Positions 19,787 to 28,651 of a stretch of 64,000 bases of DNA are shown here, piece by piece. The notes under the pieces are model-generated. The model had not been told where the DNA came from, searched no databases, and saw nothing but the letters and a program-made list of their open reading frames with translations. This DNA comes from Shewanella sp. ANA-3. GTDB taxonomy: Bacteria; Pseudomonadota; Gammaproteobacteria; Enterobacterales; Shewanellaceae. The stretch's first letter is position 1. Each line of letters begins with the position of its first letter. A program made the position numbers and the translations under genes. The stretch is from assembly GCF_000203935.1 (NCBI RefSeq), contig NC_008577.1, forward strand, positions 496,001 through 560,000. Direction: 5' to 3'.

Positions 19787-21385
19787 TTAGTGACGGAAGT
19801 GGCGCATGCCCGTCATTACCATGGCCATGCCGTGCTCGTCGGCAGCAGCGATGATTTCAGCATCGCGCATTGAGCCACCTGGCTGGATGATGCAGCTGAT
19901 GCCCGCCGCCGCTGCGGCATCGATACCGTCGCGGAATGGGAAGAAGGCATCGGACGCCATCACAGAGTTAACCACTTCTAGGCCTTCATCGGCCGCCTTG
20001 ATACCGGCAATCTTAGCGCTGTAGACGCGGCTCATTTGGCCGGCGCCGACACCGATGGTCATACCGTCTTTAGCGTAAACAATGGCGTTAGATTTAACGA
20101 ACTTAGCCACTTTCCAGCAGAACATTAAGTCCTTCAGCTCGCTCTCGGTCGGTTGACGTTTAGTCACGACTTTAATGTCATCTAAACCAACCATGCCTTG
20201 ATCGCGGTCTTGCACCAGCAGGCCACCGTTCACGCGCTTATAGTCTAAGGTCTTGGTCTTAGTATCCCATTGACCGCACTCTAACAGACGCACGTTGGTT
20301 TTCTTGGCCACTACATCGCGTGCGCCTTGGCTCACGACTGGCGCAATAATCACTTCAACGAATTGACGCTCAACGATAGCGCTAGCCGTTGCTGCATCTA
20401 ACTCGCCGTTGAAGGCGATAATGCCGCCGAAGGCTGAAGTTGGATCAGTTTGATAGGCGCGGTTATAGGCATCGAGCAAGTCTTTACCCAGTGCAACACC
20501 ACATGGGTTAGCGTGTTTAACGATAACGCAGGCTGGCTCGCTGAACTCTTTCACACACTCAAGGGCGGCATCGGTATCGGCGATGTTGTTGTAAGACAGT
20601 GCCTTACCTTGCAGCTGGACGGCTGTCGCAACAGAGGCTTCGTCGATCTTAGTGTCGACATAGAAGGCCGCAGTTTGGTGGCTGTTTTCACCGTAACGTA
20701 GATCTTGCTTCTTCACTAATTGGGTGTTGAAGGTGCGTGGGAACTTAGAATCTTCGAAGCACTCGTCAGTGCTGTGTGCAGGAACCATAGTGCCGAAGTA
20801 GTTGGCGATCATGCCATCGTAACCCGCAGTGTGTTCGAAGGCAGCAATCGCTAAATCGAAACGGGTCGTGTGAGTCGTGCTGCCATTGTTGGCGGCCATT
20901 TCGGCTAATACGCGGTTATAGTCGGCCGCATTTACCACGATAGTCACGTCTTTATGGTTTTTCGCCGCGGCGCGCACCATAGTCGGGCCACCGATGTCGA
21001 TGTTTTCAATCGCATCTTCTAGGGTGCAACCGGCTTTAGCAACGGTATCGGCAAAGGGGTAGAGGTTAACCGCAACCAGATCGATTGCATTGATGTTGTT
21101 GGCAGCCATGACATTTTCATCAAGACCGCGACGCGCCAAAATGCCACCATGCACTTTAGGGTGCAGGGTCTTAACGCGACCATCCATGATCTCAGGGTGT
21201 CCTGTATAGTCAGATACTTCGATAACAGGCACGCCGTTATCCGCTAACAAGCGAGCGGTGCCGCCCGTTGACAGCAGTTCAACGCCTTGGGCGTGTAATG
21301 CTTTGGCGAATTCGAGAATTCCGGTTTTATCTGAAACGCTTAACAGCGCGCGACGAATGGGTCTGGCATTATTTGCAACAGTCAT
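19787..21385 (-). CDS. purH: AICAR transformylase / IMP cyclohydrolase
   Basis: A 532-residue bifunctional enzyme for the last two steps of IMP synthesis. The N-terminal MGS-like cyclohydrolase domain ([24 protein letters not shown]) is followed by the transformylase domain with KHANPCGVA and a conserved C-terminal GMRHFRH. Length fits the family (E. coli 529). It heads the purHD operon. The 5' region has an unusually long leader hairpin (21415-21474) and a possible operator over the promoter (21514-21539). Confidence 0.97.
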   Translation of the reverse strand: MTVANNARPIRRALLSVSDKTGILEFAKALHAQGVELLSTGGTARLLADNGVPVIEVSDYTGHPEIMDGRVKTLHPKVHGGILARRGLDENVMAANNINAIDLVAVNLYPFADTVAKAGCTLEDAIENIDIGGPTMVRAAAKNHKDVTIVVNAADYNRVLAEMAANNGSTTHTTRFDLAIAAFEHTAGYDGMIANYFGTMVPAHSTDECFEDSKFPRTFNTQLVKKQDLRYGENSHQTAAFYVDTKIDEASVATAVQLQGKALSYNNIADTDAALECVKEFSEPACVIVKHANPCGVALGKDLLDAYNRAYQTDPTSAFGGIIAFNGELDAATASAIVERQFVEVIIAPVVSQGARDVVAKKTNVRLLECGQWDTKTKTLDYKRVNGGLLVQDRDQGMVGLDDIKVVTKRQPTESELKDLMFCWKVAKFVKSNAIVYAKDGMTIGVGAGQMSRVYSAKIAGIKAADEGLEVVNSVMASDAFFPFRDGIDAAAAAGISCIIQPGGSMRDAEIIAAADEHGMAMVMTGMRHFRH

Positions 21386-21414
21386 TTGGGTACAGGGTCC
21401 AGTTATTTTAGTTT

Positions 21415-21474
21415 CAAGGATCTTTCGGAAAACAGAACAACTTCTATCGGGTTCTGCTTTCCAAAAGCCCCTTG
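21415..21474 (-). promoter_or_regulatory. Long leader hairpin upstream of purH
   Basis: Two 24-nt arms (21415-21438 and 21451-21474) pair at 20 of 24 positions around a 12-nt loop, in the presumed 5' leader about 30-90 bases before the purH start. No T-run follows. It is a candidate regulatory leader, a stability element, or the remnant of a small inverted-repeat element. Confidence 0.5.
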
Positions 21475-21513
21475 GTCCTACTTATATTTTTTGTCCCAGC
21501 GTCAGGCGCGCGT

Positions 21514-21539
21514 ATTCTACCGTAAAACTGGATTTACGG
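21514..21539 (-). promoter_or_regulatory. Possible purH promoter -10 and operator
   Basis: On the minus strand a -10-like TAGAAT (21519-21514) directly follows a 20-bp inverted repeat, CCGTAAA - 6 bp - TTTACGG (21520-21539). The half-site and spacing recall TyrR-type boxes more than the PurR consensus, so the regulator is not assigned. Read on the plus strand the same repeat is followed by GTGTTTTTT, so a terminator role is not excluded. Confidence 0.35.
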
Positions 21540-21624
21540 GTGTTTTTTCTGCGCGATTTCACAATATTGATATCAGAACAAAGTGGAATGATTTTTGGGC
21601 GAGGTGTAAATTTCAAAATAGCCC

Positions 21625-21656
21625 TTGACCTTGGAGTAGGCTCTAAGGTTTATACT
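21625..21656 (+). promoter_or_regulatory. MerR-type promoter/operator for the regulator-permease operon
   Basis: -35 TTGACC (21625-21630), a 20-bp spacer, -10 TATACT (21651-21656). The spacer holds a dyad CCTTGGAG - 4 bp - CTCTAAGG (21629-21648, 7 of 8 pairs). An over-long spacer with a dyad inside it is the hallmark of MerR-family activation. The sequence closely resembles the ZntR-controlled zntA promoter of E. coli. Confidence 0.85.
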
Positions 21657-21721
21657 CGCTTCATCATATTGATTGTCAGTGTTGCTTGAGATGATTCGAG
21701 TAAAACTGCAAAGGATTAACT

Positions 21722-22195
21722 ATGTACCGAATTGGTGAGTTAGCCGATTTATGCGAGGTTAAGGCCGACACCCTCAGATTCTATGAGAAACACGGCCTGC
21801 TTTCGCCTTCGAGCCGTACCGACTCTGGCTATCGGGTCTATACCGATGCCGACGCGGCGCGGCTGCGTTTTATTCTGCGGGCGAAGGCGGTGGGTTTTAC
21901 CTTAAGTGAAATCAGTGAGTTGTTGTCTATCGACCTCGACAAATCCAACTGGGCCTGTGCCGATGTTAAGGGCATGGTCGATCTCAAGCTGGCGCAGGTG
22001 CAAGCCAAAATTGCCGAGTTATTGCATTTTCAAACCAGTTTACAGAGTCTGTCGGATGCCTGCTGCGGCGGGCCGCGTAGCGCCGAACATTGCTCGATTT
22101 TAGAAGCGCTAGAGTCGAGTACCGAACAAGTACGCGTTGAGCATGACCATGGCGCTACAGATTGCACCACAACCCTAGATAAGTCAGGGAATTAA
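21722..22195 (+). CDS. MerR family metal-responsive regulator, ZntR-like
   Basis: A 157-residue activator. It has the N-terminal MerR winged helix (YRIGELADLCEVKADTLRFY), a dimerisation coiled coil, and a C-terminal metal loop with CCGGPRSAEHC. A Cys near residue 78 (WACADV) completes a ZntR-like metal site. The family binds Zn(II), Cd(II) or Pb(II) and untwists an over-spaced promoter. Exactly such a promoter lies 66 bp upstream, so the operon is probably autoregulated. The stop is 2 bp before the permease start. Confidence 0.87.
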   Translation: MYRIGELADLCEVKADTLRFYEKHGLLSPSSRTDSGYRVYTDADAARLRFILRAKAVGFTLSEISELLSIDLDKSNWACADVKGMVDLKLAQVQAKIAELLHFQTSLQSLSDACCGGPRSAEHCSILEALESSTEQVRVEHDHGATDCTTTLDKSGN

Positions 22196-22197
22196 TT

Positions 22198-23691
22198 ATG
22201 TTATTGAAGAATTTTATCGATCTGTTTTTAGATTCCGCCCCTTGGCTATTGCTCGGCTTGATTCTGGCGGGCTTACTCAAAGTGTTTGTGCCTATGGCGT
22301 GGATGCAAAAGCAGCTCGGCGGACATGGCTTTAAAACCGTGGTTAAGGCGGCGTTATTGGGCGCGCCTTTACCTCTGTGTTCCTGCGGTGTGATCCCTGC
22401 CGCCGTTGGGCTGCGCCGCTCAGGCGCGTCGAAAGCGGCAACCACTTCCTTTTTAGTCTCGACACCTGAGACTGGGGTCGACTCTGTGACCGTTTCCTAT
22501 GTCTTACTCGGCCCGTTTATGGCGATAGTGCGGCCGATTGCGGCGATCACTAGCGCTATTGTCGCGGGTCTTTTAGTCGGGCGTGATGATGACGATGGCA
22601 AGCCAGCGGCTAAGGCCGAGGCCCAGTTAGACAAGGCCCAGTCAGGTAAGGCATTAGCTAGCGCTGCTCCTGTTGCTTCATGCTGTGCTTCAAAATCTTC
22701 GTCGGCGGAGACAGTGGTAAAAGCCGAAGCGGTAAAAAGCTGCTGCGCATCGACTAAGGCGCCTGCAATTACGCCAGTTAAGTCTTCCTGCTGCAGCAGT
22801 GATGATGCGAAAGCACCAGCAACTGAGCCCAAAATCAAAATGACACCTATGGCGGCGCCAAGCTTAATGGCAACTGGTGGCCCAACAGTCGGTATGGTTA
22901 ATGTCGCTAAGGGTGATGGAGCTAAGGCTAATCCTGTTAAGGTGGAAAGCGCAGGTTCATGCTGTGGCACTCAAACCGCTGCGCCCGAAAAAATCGTGGT
23001 GGTGAAGAAAGGCGCCTGTTGTGGCACTAGTTCGAAGGCGACTGATAGCCATCAAGCAGAAGGCGAGAGCTGCTGTGCGTCTACGCAGGATATGGCGACT
23101 GAGCTTAAGTCAGAATCTGTGATTGCGCGTATCGGACTTGGGCTTAAATATGCGGCGACGGATCTGGTGCGTGATACGACCCTCTGGTTGCTGGTGGGCT
23201 TATTCTTCGCGGCATTAGTACAAACCTATGTTCCTGCTGACTTTTTAGCTAAGTGGGGCGATGGATTATTGGCCATGCTGGTGATGGTGCTAGTGTCTGT
23301 ACCTATGTATATCTGCGCCACGGCTTCGACGCCGATTGCGGCGGGCTTGTTGCTCGCAGGCGTGTCCCCCGGTGCCGTGCTGGTGTTTATGATGGCAGGC
23401 CCTGCGACCAATATTGCCACCTTAGGCGTAGTGACTAAGGAGCTGGGTAAGCGTGCGCTCTACGGTTATCTTGGCGGTGTGTTAGGTGTTGCCTTAGTTG
23501 CTGGAGCCTTAGTGAATTATCTAGTGGCCAACTTTGGTTTTGAGGTGATGCCACAGATTGGTGAGCAGCACCAAATGTTGCCCGAGTGGTTAGTCGCTGC
23601 CTCTGGCATAGTGCTCGCCTTGCTGATGGCGAAAGTGGTGTTCGAGAAAATCCCTCGTAGTTGGCTGCGTCGCAGTGACTGCTGTTCATAG
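22198..23691 (+). CDS. Permease (ArsP_1/DUF318 family) with Cys-Cys rich loop
   Basis: A 497-residue inner-membrane permease in two halves. The N-terminal half carries PLPLCSCGVIP (Cys61, Cys63) and the C-terminal half carries YICATASTPIAAG, both typical of the ArsP_1 (YraQ-like) family. Between them, residues about 130-305 form a hydrophilic Ala/Lys/Ser-rich insertion with six Cys-Cys pairs (162, 182, 198, 255, 274 and 292). Another CC lies at the C-terminus. The pairs suggest soft-metal chelation by the transporter itself. It is co-transcribed with the ZntR-like gene (2-bp gap, ribosome site CAGGGA), so metal efflux is the inferred role. The ion is not known. Confidence 0.85.
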   Translation: MLLKNFIDLFLDSAPWLLLGLILAGLLKVFVPMAWMQKQLGGHGFKTVVKAALLGAPLPLCSCGVIPAAVGLRRSGASKAATTSFLVSTPETGVDSVTVSYVLLGPFMAIVRPIAAITSAIVAGLLVGRDDDDGKPAAKAEAQLDKAQSGKALASAAPVASCCASKSSSAETVVKAEAVKSCCASTKAPAITPVKSSCCSSDDAKAPATEPKIKMTPMAAPSLMATGGPTVGMVNVAKGDGAKANPVKVESAGSCCGTQTAAPEKIVVVKKGACCGTSSKATDSHQAEGESCCASTQDMATELKSESVIARIGLGLKYAATDLVRDTTLWLLVGLFFAALVQTYVPADFLAKWGDGLLAMLVMVLVSVPMYICATASTPIAAGLLLAGVSPGAVLVFMMAGPATNIATLGVVTKELGKRALYGYLGGVLGVALVAGALVNYLVANFGFEVMPQIGEQHQMLPEWLVAASGIVLALLMAKVVFEKIPRSWLRRSDCCS

Positions 23692-23705
23692 CGCTGACGC
23701 TAAAT

Positions 23706-23736
23706 AAAAATCCCCAGCAATGACTGGGGATTTTTT
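23706..23736. terminator. Bidirectional terminator
   Basis: AAAAATCCCCAG, loop CAATGA, CTGGGGATTTTTT, between the permease and the convergent SPFH gene. Confidence 0.88.
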
Positions 23737-23798
23737 ATGGTAAAGCCTAATACGCATCGCTAGTGGCAAATAGCTTACTAGCGATGCTTAGTCGTTTA

Positions 23799-24686
23799 TT
23801 AGTTCGACTTTTTAGCATCGATAAAGGGCAGGGTGCCCGTGGGGAGGACTGTGGTTGGCAGCTTGCCGTCCCATTTCTCGGCCTTGGTCAGTTCGACTAG
23901 GTTTTGGTTTTGTGCCAGTGCCTCGGCGCGGCTCTTAATGGCAGAGGCTTCTGCATCCCCTTTAATCCTAATACTTTCGGCCTCAGCCTTAGCGCGGGCA
24001 AGCTGCGAGTCGGCTTCCGCCTGAGCTTGAGTCACGGCGATTTGGGCGCTAACTCTTTCTTTCTCTAGGTTTTGCAGTTGAGTCTGTACCTCAACCTCGG
24101 CGCGCATTCTGTCTTCTACGGACTTTTCATAGGCGTTAGAGAAGTCGATATTTTCAATCTGTACTGAAGTGATTTCGATGGGGCCTTTGACCGAGTTGGT
24201 GATGGCGCTGGTGACATCGATACCGAATTTAATCCGCTCCTGCACGACCGAAATTGCAGTGTATTTACCAAAAATGTTTTCGACTTGCGTCGGTACTTGG
24301 CGGTCGAGTAGTCGTGCCACCATGGCATCGATACTCTTAAAATTGGCATAGACTTCTTCGACGCGATCCGGCGGCACGTTGAAGGTCACCGATGCATTAA
24401 GGGTCGCGGGTTGCTGATCGCGGCTATAGGCCTGCAATGAGCTGTAGCTGGTGGTGTGGGTTTGGGTTGAGATTTTTACGACTGTATCAAACAGCGGCAG
24501 TTTAAAGCCCAGTCCTGGCTCGGCGGTGCCGATGATCTTACCGTTACGCAGGATCACCCCGCGTTCACCTTGGTCGACCGTATACCAACTACCAAATAAT
24601 GAGATAAACAGGATCAATAAAATCACCACAGGGATGATTTTAGAGAGGCCGATGGAGCTCGGCAGATTGAGTTCATTTTTAATCAT
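23799..24686 (-). CDS. SPFH/Band-7 prohibitin-like membrane protein
   Basis: From the ATG at 24686 the product is 295 residues. An AAGGAAG site lies 6 bases upstream, and the longer frame from 24764 has none. One N-terminal membrane helix (about 16-34) is followed by a Band-7 domain opening with TVDQGERGVILRNGKI, then an Ala/Glu/Gln-rich coiled coil (about 185-255). The order is that of prohibitins and flotillin-like scaffold proteins, which form large membrane rings. HflK/HflC pairs are excluded because the gene is alone. Function here is unknown. It is divergent from the PepSY operon. Confidence 0.88.
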   Translation of the reverse strand: MIKNELNLPSSIGLSKIIPVVILLILFISLFGSWYTVDQGERGVILRNGKIIGTAEPGLGFKLPLFDTVVKISTQTHTTSYSSLQAYSRDQQPATLNASVTFNVPPDRVEEVYANFKSIDAMVARLLDRQVPTQVENIFGKYTAISVVQERIKFGIDVTSAITNSVKGPIEITSVQIENIDFSNAYEKSVEDRMRAEVEVQTQLQNLEKERVSAQIAVTQAQAEADSQLARAKAEAESIRIKGDAEASAIKSRAEALAQNQNLVELTKAEKWDGKLPTTVLPTGTLPFIDAKKSN

Positions 24687-24769
24687 GTAGCTTCCTTTGC
24701 TGATGTGTTGCGATAGGTGGAATTTATATTTATCGGGGTAGAATACGGTTTGTTTTTTAATCATTTAGA

Positions 24770-24792
24770 TTACATTTTGCCGCAAAATGTAA
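24770..24792. promoter_or_regulatory. 23-bp perfect palindrome between divergent genes
   Basis: Arms TTACATTTTGC / GCAAAATGTAA around one central C, every position paired. It lies 84 bp upstream of the SPFH start and 241 bp upstream of the PepSY operon. The symmetry and place fit a dimeric-repressor operator. I cannot match it to a known regulator. Confidence 0.55.
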
Positions 24793-24883
24793 CTTAATGG
24801 TTAATGCATAGCAATCATCCCTAAGCAAAGTCGTTGTCACGTGACTCTGATCCTATTCTCCATACTTACAGTGTAAATCTTAT

Positions 24884-24898
24884 TGCGAACTGTTCTCA
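24884..24898. promoter_or_regulatory. Possible Fur box upstream of the PepSY operon
   Basis: TGCGAACTGTTCTCA is a 7-1-7 dyad (6 of 7 pairs) matching the Fur consensus TGATAATnATTATCA only in part (about 9 of 14). Iron-related genes downstream raise the likelihood. Confidence 0.4.
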
Positions 24899-25032
24899 TC
24901 AAAGCTAGAGTCCCGCAAATTTAGTCAGTTTTTCTATGGCTTTCATTGTGTTATTTGGCACTGGTCGCAGGGTGTGACCAAGAAACATGACAGCTAATAC
25001 GCTAACACTTTGTGGTGAGAGGATACGATCCC

Positions 25033-25287
25033 GTGTTGCAACTCGTCTTTTTGTTGTCGACGCTTGTAGCCTGCTTGTTATTTTATTTGACCAACAAGCA
25101 GCAAAAACTCTTGGCAAGCTCCCTTCCTAAGCGGCCTTGGCGTTTACTCGCCTATGGCATGGCTGTCGCTAGCCTTATTGGCTGGCTCAGCCTTTTTACC
25201 CTTAGCGCCGCGATTTTTATTTGGTTAGCCCTGTTGATGTTGTTGATTGGGCTAGTGCCTTTTATCTCACTTATCGGGCGGAAATAA
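25033..25287 (+). CDS. Small inner-membrane protein of the PepSY operon
   Basis: From the GTG at 25033 (AGAGGA 9 bases upstream) the product is 84 residues with about three hydrophobic helices. It resembles the small membrane partners (DUF3325-like) found beside PepSY ferrisiderophore reductases, but the assignment rests mainly on context. It ends 3 bp before the next gene. The earlier in-frame GTG at 25012 lies within the ribosome-site region and is not used. Confidence 0.65.
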   Translation: MLQLVFLLSTLVACLLFYLTNKQQKLLASSLPKRPWRLLAYGMAVASLIGWLSLFTLSAAIFIWLALLMLLIGLVPFISLIGRK

Positions 25288-25290
25288 GCC

Positions 25291-25581
25291 ATGGCGCGTT
25301 TAGCTGAGCATGACAAATTACAGCCAGACTGGTGGACTAAGTCACTGGCAGGGTTGATTTTAGGCTTCACCTTAGCCTTGGGCCTAGTGGGATTATTTGC
25401 TTGGTTTGGCCCGGGCGGAATCGATGCCGACACTAAGGTGCAGTTCAATATGTGGTTGATTACGCCCATTTGGTTACTGATCTTAAGTTTTAGCTATTTG
25501 TTTAAAACTGGACTCAGGGCCATCGGCTATTTGGGCCTGTTTAACATTTTGACTTATATAGTGTTATATACCTTTAGGTGA
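25291..25581 (+). CDS. Small membrane protein, iron-uptake associated
   Basis: A 96-residue protein with a hydrophilic N-terminus (MARLAEHDKLQPDWWTKS) and three predicted helices. It lies 3 bp after one operon gene and 6 bp before the next. Similar small proteins precede PepSY reductases in iron operons (for example the fpvHJK genes of Pseudomonas by general knowledge). No catalytic motif is visible. Confidence 0.65.
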   Translation: MARLAEHDKLQPDWWTKSLAGLILGFTLALGLVGLFAWFGPGGIDADTKVQFNMWLITPIWLLILSFSYLFKTGLRAIGYLGLFNILTYIVLYTFR

Positions 25582-25587
25582 TAAGGG

Positions 25588-27207
25588 ATGAAAGTTCGCA
25601 GTGATGTGTTACGGGTGTATCAGTCTATCCATATTTGGACAGGGATCATCGCCGGAATCGTATTGTTTATCGGCTTTTATGCTGGCTCGCTCACTATGTT
25701 TAAGGGGGCGATTGACGCTTGGTCAATGCCGCCTTCTGTGACTTTGCCGCAAGTCTCAAGCGACAGGCTCGATGAGTTAGTGTCGCAGGTGTTAGCGCAG
25801 GACGATAAGGCGAAAAACGGCTTTAGTTTGCATTTGAATGATGAGCATCAGTCGCCTATGACCTGGTATCAGCAGGGCTCGGAGCGTGAACTCAGCATGA
25901 GTAATCAGCTTTGGCATGCTAGCCTCGACGAGCAGGGACAATTAGTCACCCAACTCAGCACGCCAAGCGAGTTGGCTGAGTTGATTGACCAATTACACCG
26001 CACTGCGGGGATTGCTGGTGAGGTCGGCCACGATCAGGCGGGTGTCTATGTGCTGGGTGTTGCCGCCTTCTTATACTTCTTGGCACTCGTTTCAGGGGTG
26101 ATCTTTTTATTGCCCACCTTAACCAAGAGCTTTTTTGCCCTGCGTAAAGATAAGGGTGAGAGCCGTTTCTGGCTCGATGCCCATAACTTAGTCGGTATTA
26201 CCAGTCTACCATTCCATCTAGTGATCAGTCTGAGCGTGATAGTGTTTGCCTTCCATGATCAGCTTTATGATGGGCTTAAGCATATGGTTTATGGTGAAAA
26301 ACCATTATTTGCCCAGCCAGCGCCCGACAGAACGCCTTACACACTTGCCGATTTACCTAAGATCACAACCGTTCTAGCAAAGGTGCAGGAGTTGGCGCCC
26401 GAGTATCAAGTGCATGAAATGACCTTTATGAACTTGAATAATCCCCGTGCGACCTTGCGTTTAGGCTTATATAACCCTGATGGTTTTATGCGTGGGCCAG
26501 TCACCGACTACTTATACATGCACCCTTATAGTCTTAAAGTGTCGAATAGCACGATTGATGCGAGTGAAAATGGTATTTGGGCCAGATCGGTCGCGGTATT
26601 CTTTGGGCTGCACTTTGGCAGTTATGGGGGCGACCTCGGGCGTTGGGTATATTTCTTTTTAGGCTTGAGCGGCGCCTTCTTATTTTATAGCGGTAATTTG
26701 CTGTGGCTGGAAAAGCGACGTAAAAAACAGGCGAGTGATCAGACCCGTGCCAGTCGGTTAATGGCGAGCGCCACCGTGGGGATTTGCTTGGGTTCGGTTG
26801 CCGCTCTGGCGGTGAGCATGCTGCTGGGCAAATGGTTTTACGCGCATGTGAGTAATATTAATCATCTCTACCTGTGGCTGTATTATCTGGTGTTTGCTGC
26901 TTTAGTGGCTTATGCCTTCTGGCGCGGCGCGGCTAGGGCGGCGCTGCTGATTTTACCCCTGTGCGCCTTGGCGACTTTGGCCATGCCTATTACCTCTGTA
27001 ATTGGGGTGTTAGTGCCAAGTTTAGGGGTATGGGCGCCCCATTCGGTGGCAACGCTTGGAGTCGATCTGGTGGCGTTCGGCTTTAGCTGTGTGTTCTATT
27101 ATGGATATCGACTCACGCGTCAGCGCGTGTTCAATGGCCCGCAGGACAGTGTCTGGGCCATTCCCAGCGTTGAGCCTGTAGCTGAGTTAAGGCAACAAAC
27201 TTCCTAA
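25588..27207 (+). CDS. PepSY-domain membrane protein, ferrisiderophore reductase type
   Basis: A 539-residue polytopic protein of the PepSY_TM family (PiuB/FpvG group). It begins VYQSIHIWTGIIAGIVLF, with the usual His, and has helices near 17-38, 150-175, 200-225 and 360-382. Further C-terminal helices follow (about 400-520), as in the long members. Conserved His residues in the helices may bind haem. Family members reduce ferric siderophores at the inner membrane. The possible Fur box and the two small upstream partners support an iron role. A terminator follows directly. Confidence 0.85.
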   Translation: MKVRSDVLRVYQSIHIWTGIIAGIVLFIGFYAGSLTMFKGAIDAWSMPPSVTLPQVSSDRLDELVSQVLAQDDKAKNGFSLHLNDEHQSPMTWYQQGSERELSMSNQLWHASLDEQGQLVTQLSTPSELAELIDQLHRTAGIAGEVGHDQAGVYVLGVAAFLYFLALVSGVIFLLPTLTKSFFALRKDKGESRFWLDAHNLVGITSLPFHLVISLSVIVFAFHDQLYDGLKHMVYGEKPLFAQPAPDRTPYTLADLPKITTVLAKVQELAPEYQVHEMTFMNLNNPRATLRLGLYNPDGFMRGPVTDYLYMHPYSLKVSNSTIDASENGIWARSVAVFFGLHFGSYGGDLGRWVYFFLGLSGAFLFYSGNLLWLEKRRKKQASDQTRASRLMASATVGICLGSVAALAVSMLLGKWFYAHVSNINHLYLWLYYLVFAALVAYAFWRGAARAALLILPLCALATLAMPITSVIGVLVPSLGVWAPHSVATLGVDLVAFGFSCVFYYGYRLTRQRVFNGPQDSVWAIPSVEPVAELRQQTS

Positions 27208-27208
27208 C

Positions 27209-27240
27209 AAAATGGGCGCCCTTATCGGCGCCCATTTTTA
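27209..27240. terminator. Bidirectional terminator
   Basis: AATGGGCGCC, loop CTTATC, GGCGCCCATTTTTA, between the PepSY operon and the convergent MFS gene. Confidence 0.85.
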
Positions 27241-27259
27241 TTCACTCGGCCAACCAGCA

Positions 27260-28444
27260 CTAAGCTTTTGCCGTCGGTAAGCGGGGTTTGCTCCGTAGCA
27301 GTAAGTGCGCGCCAAGATAACCAAAGGTCAGCACAAAGCTTGCGGCTAAGTAGAGTAGCAAGCCATGTTCGATATGATTAAAGCGACTGGCGGCAACCGG
27401 GCCGATAACCGAACCGACGGAATAACTGAGCAACATAATCTGGGTTGCAGACACAATTTGACTGCTGGGCAGATGATCGCAGGCCAGACTGATGGCGATA
27501 GGGTAGAGGGCAAAGGCGCAGGCGCCCAGCAACACAAAGCCTAGCCAGAGTCCAACAAGGGATTTTTGCGTCAGTAAGAAGAGTGCCGCAGCGCCAATTA
27601 AGCAGAAGGCGGCCATTAAGGCACTCTTCTGGAAGCGTGGAGATAAATAGCTCACTAAGGGCTGAACTATCATGCCGCCCATAATGATTAACGCCATAAA
27701 TTGCCCCGTCTGCTGGGCAAATCCCATGTCCTGCGACACATACACAGGCAATAGGCCGTAGATGGGGCCGAGTAATAATCCCGAGACTAAACAACCGACC
27801 ACGGCGGGTTTACTCAGGTTTTTAAGATCTGACAGAGCAATCGAGTGTTGCTCGCTCGATTGCGGCTGACCACGCTTAACTAATAACGCGGGCAAACTGG
27901 CGGCGGCCAGTAAACCTATCACCACTAAATAGGGGAGGTTGCCCGTGGTACCTAAATAATCGACCGCGAGTTGTCCAATTGCCGTACCACCGTAGAGGGC
28001 GGTCATATAAAGTCCTAAGCGTTTGGCCCGCTGTTTTTGGGTATCGGCCATTAGCAACCAAGACTCGACAACCACAAAAATCCCCGCCACGGCGAGGCCT
28101 GCGATCAAACGGGCGGCTAACCAAACGCTGCTCTGTGGTAGCAAAACCATCACCACAACGCTGCACAATAAGACATTCAAAAACAGAATAAAGGCTTTAC
28201 TGTGGCCGATGCGCGCCACTATGGGGGCGATACAAGGTGCGCCCAGTAATAAGCCTAGGTAGAAAATACTCGCCAGCCATGGTGCGAGATCGAGACTGAG
28301 CTCAAAATAACTGAGGGAGAGTGGGATCAAACTCATCAAATAGCCCGAGGCGAGGGCAAATAGGCTTAAGCCTGCTACAGGCACAAACAGCCCAGGCTTT
28401 TGAGTCGATGGCGTTAACGCGATATTTTCCACTGGCGGTACCAA
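27260..28444 (-). CDS. MFS transporter, YcaD/UMF1-like
   Basis: A 394-residue transporter with 12 predicted helices. It resembles the YcaD subgroup: ASIFYLGLLLGAP, ARLIAGLAVAGIFVVVESWL (the E-S-W motif of that group) and a G-rich fifth helix. The substrate is unknown. An 18-residue hydrophilic N-terminus precedes the first helix. It stands alone, convergent with the PepSY operon. Confidence 0.85.
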   Translation of the reverse strand: MVPPVENIALTPSTQKPGLFVPVAGLSLFALASGYLMSLIPLSLSYFELSLDLAPWLASIFYLGLLLGAPCIAPIVARIGHSKAFILFLNVLLCSVVVMVLLPQSSVWLAARLIAGLAVAGIFVVVESWLLMADTQKQRAKRLGLYMTALYGGTAIGQLAVDYLGTTGNLPYLVVIGLLAAASLPALLVKRGQPQSSEQHSIALSDLKNLSKPAVVGCLVSGLLLGPIYGLLPVYVSQDMGFAQQTGQFMALIIMGGMIVQPLVSYLSPRFQKSALMAAFCLIGAAALFLLTQKSLVGLWLGFVLLGACAFALYPIAISLACDHLPSSQIVSATQIMLLSYSVGSVIGPVAASRFNHIEHGLLLYLAASFVLTFGYLGAHLLLRSKPRLPTAKA

Positions 28445-28651
28445 AACAGGTAAAAAATAAACAGAAGGCGAGATTACGGGCGCGACTTTAGGCCGAATGT
28501 GGTGCAGGGTAAAGTGAGTTAGATTGACTGAGATGGTGAATAATATTTGTGTTTATTATTCATAGAGATAATGAGTTTTAAATGTTGCCAACTTGCAGTT
28601 TTATTGTGCATTTTTTCTGCAAAGGATTTATAACGTCCCTGTTATTTACCC

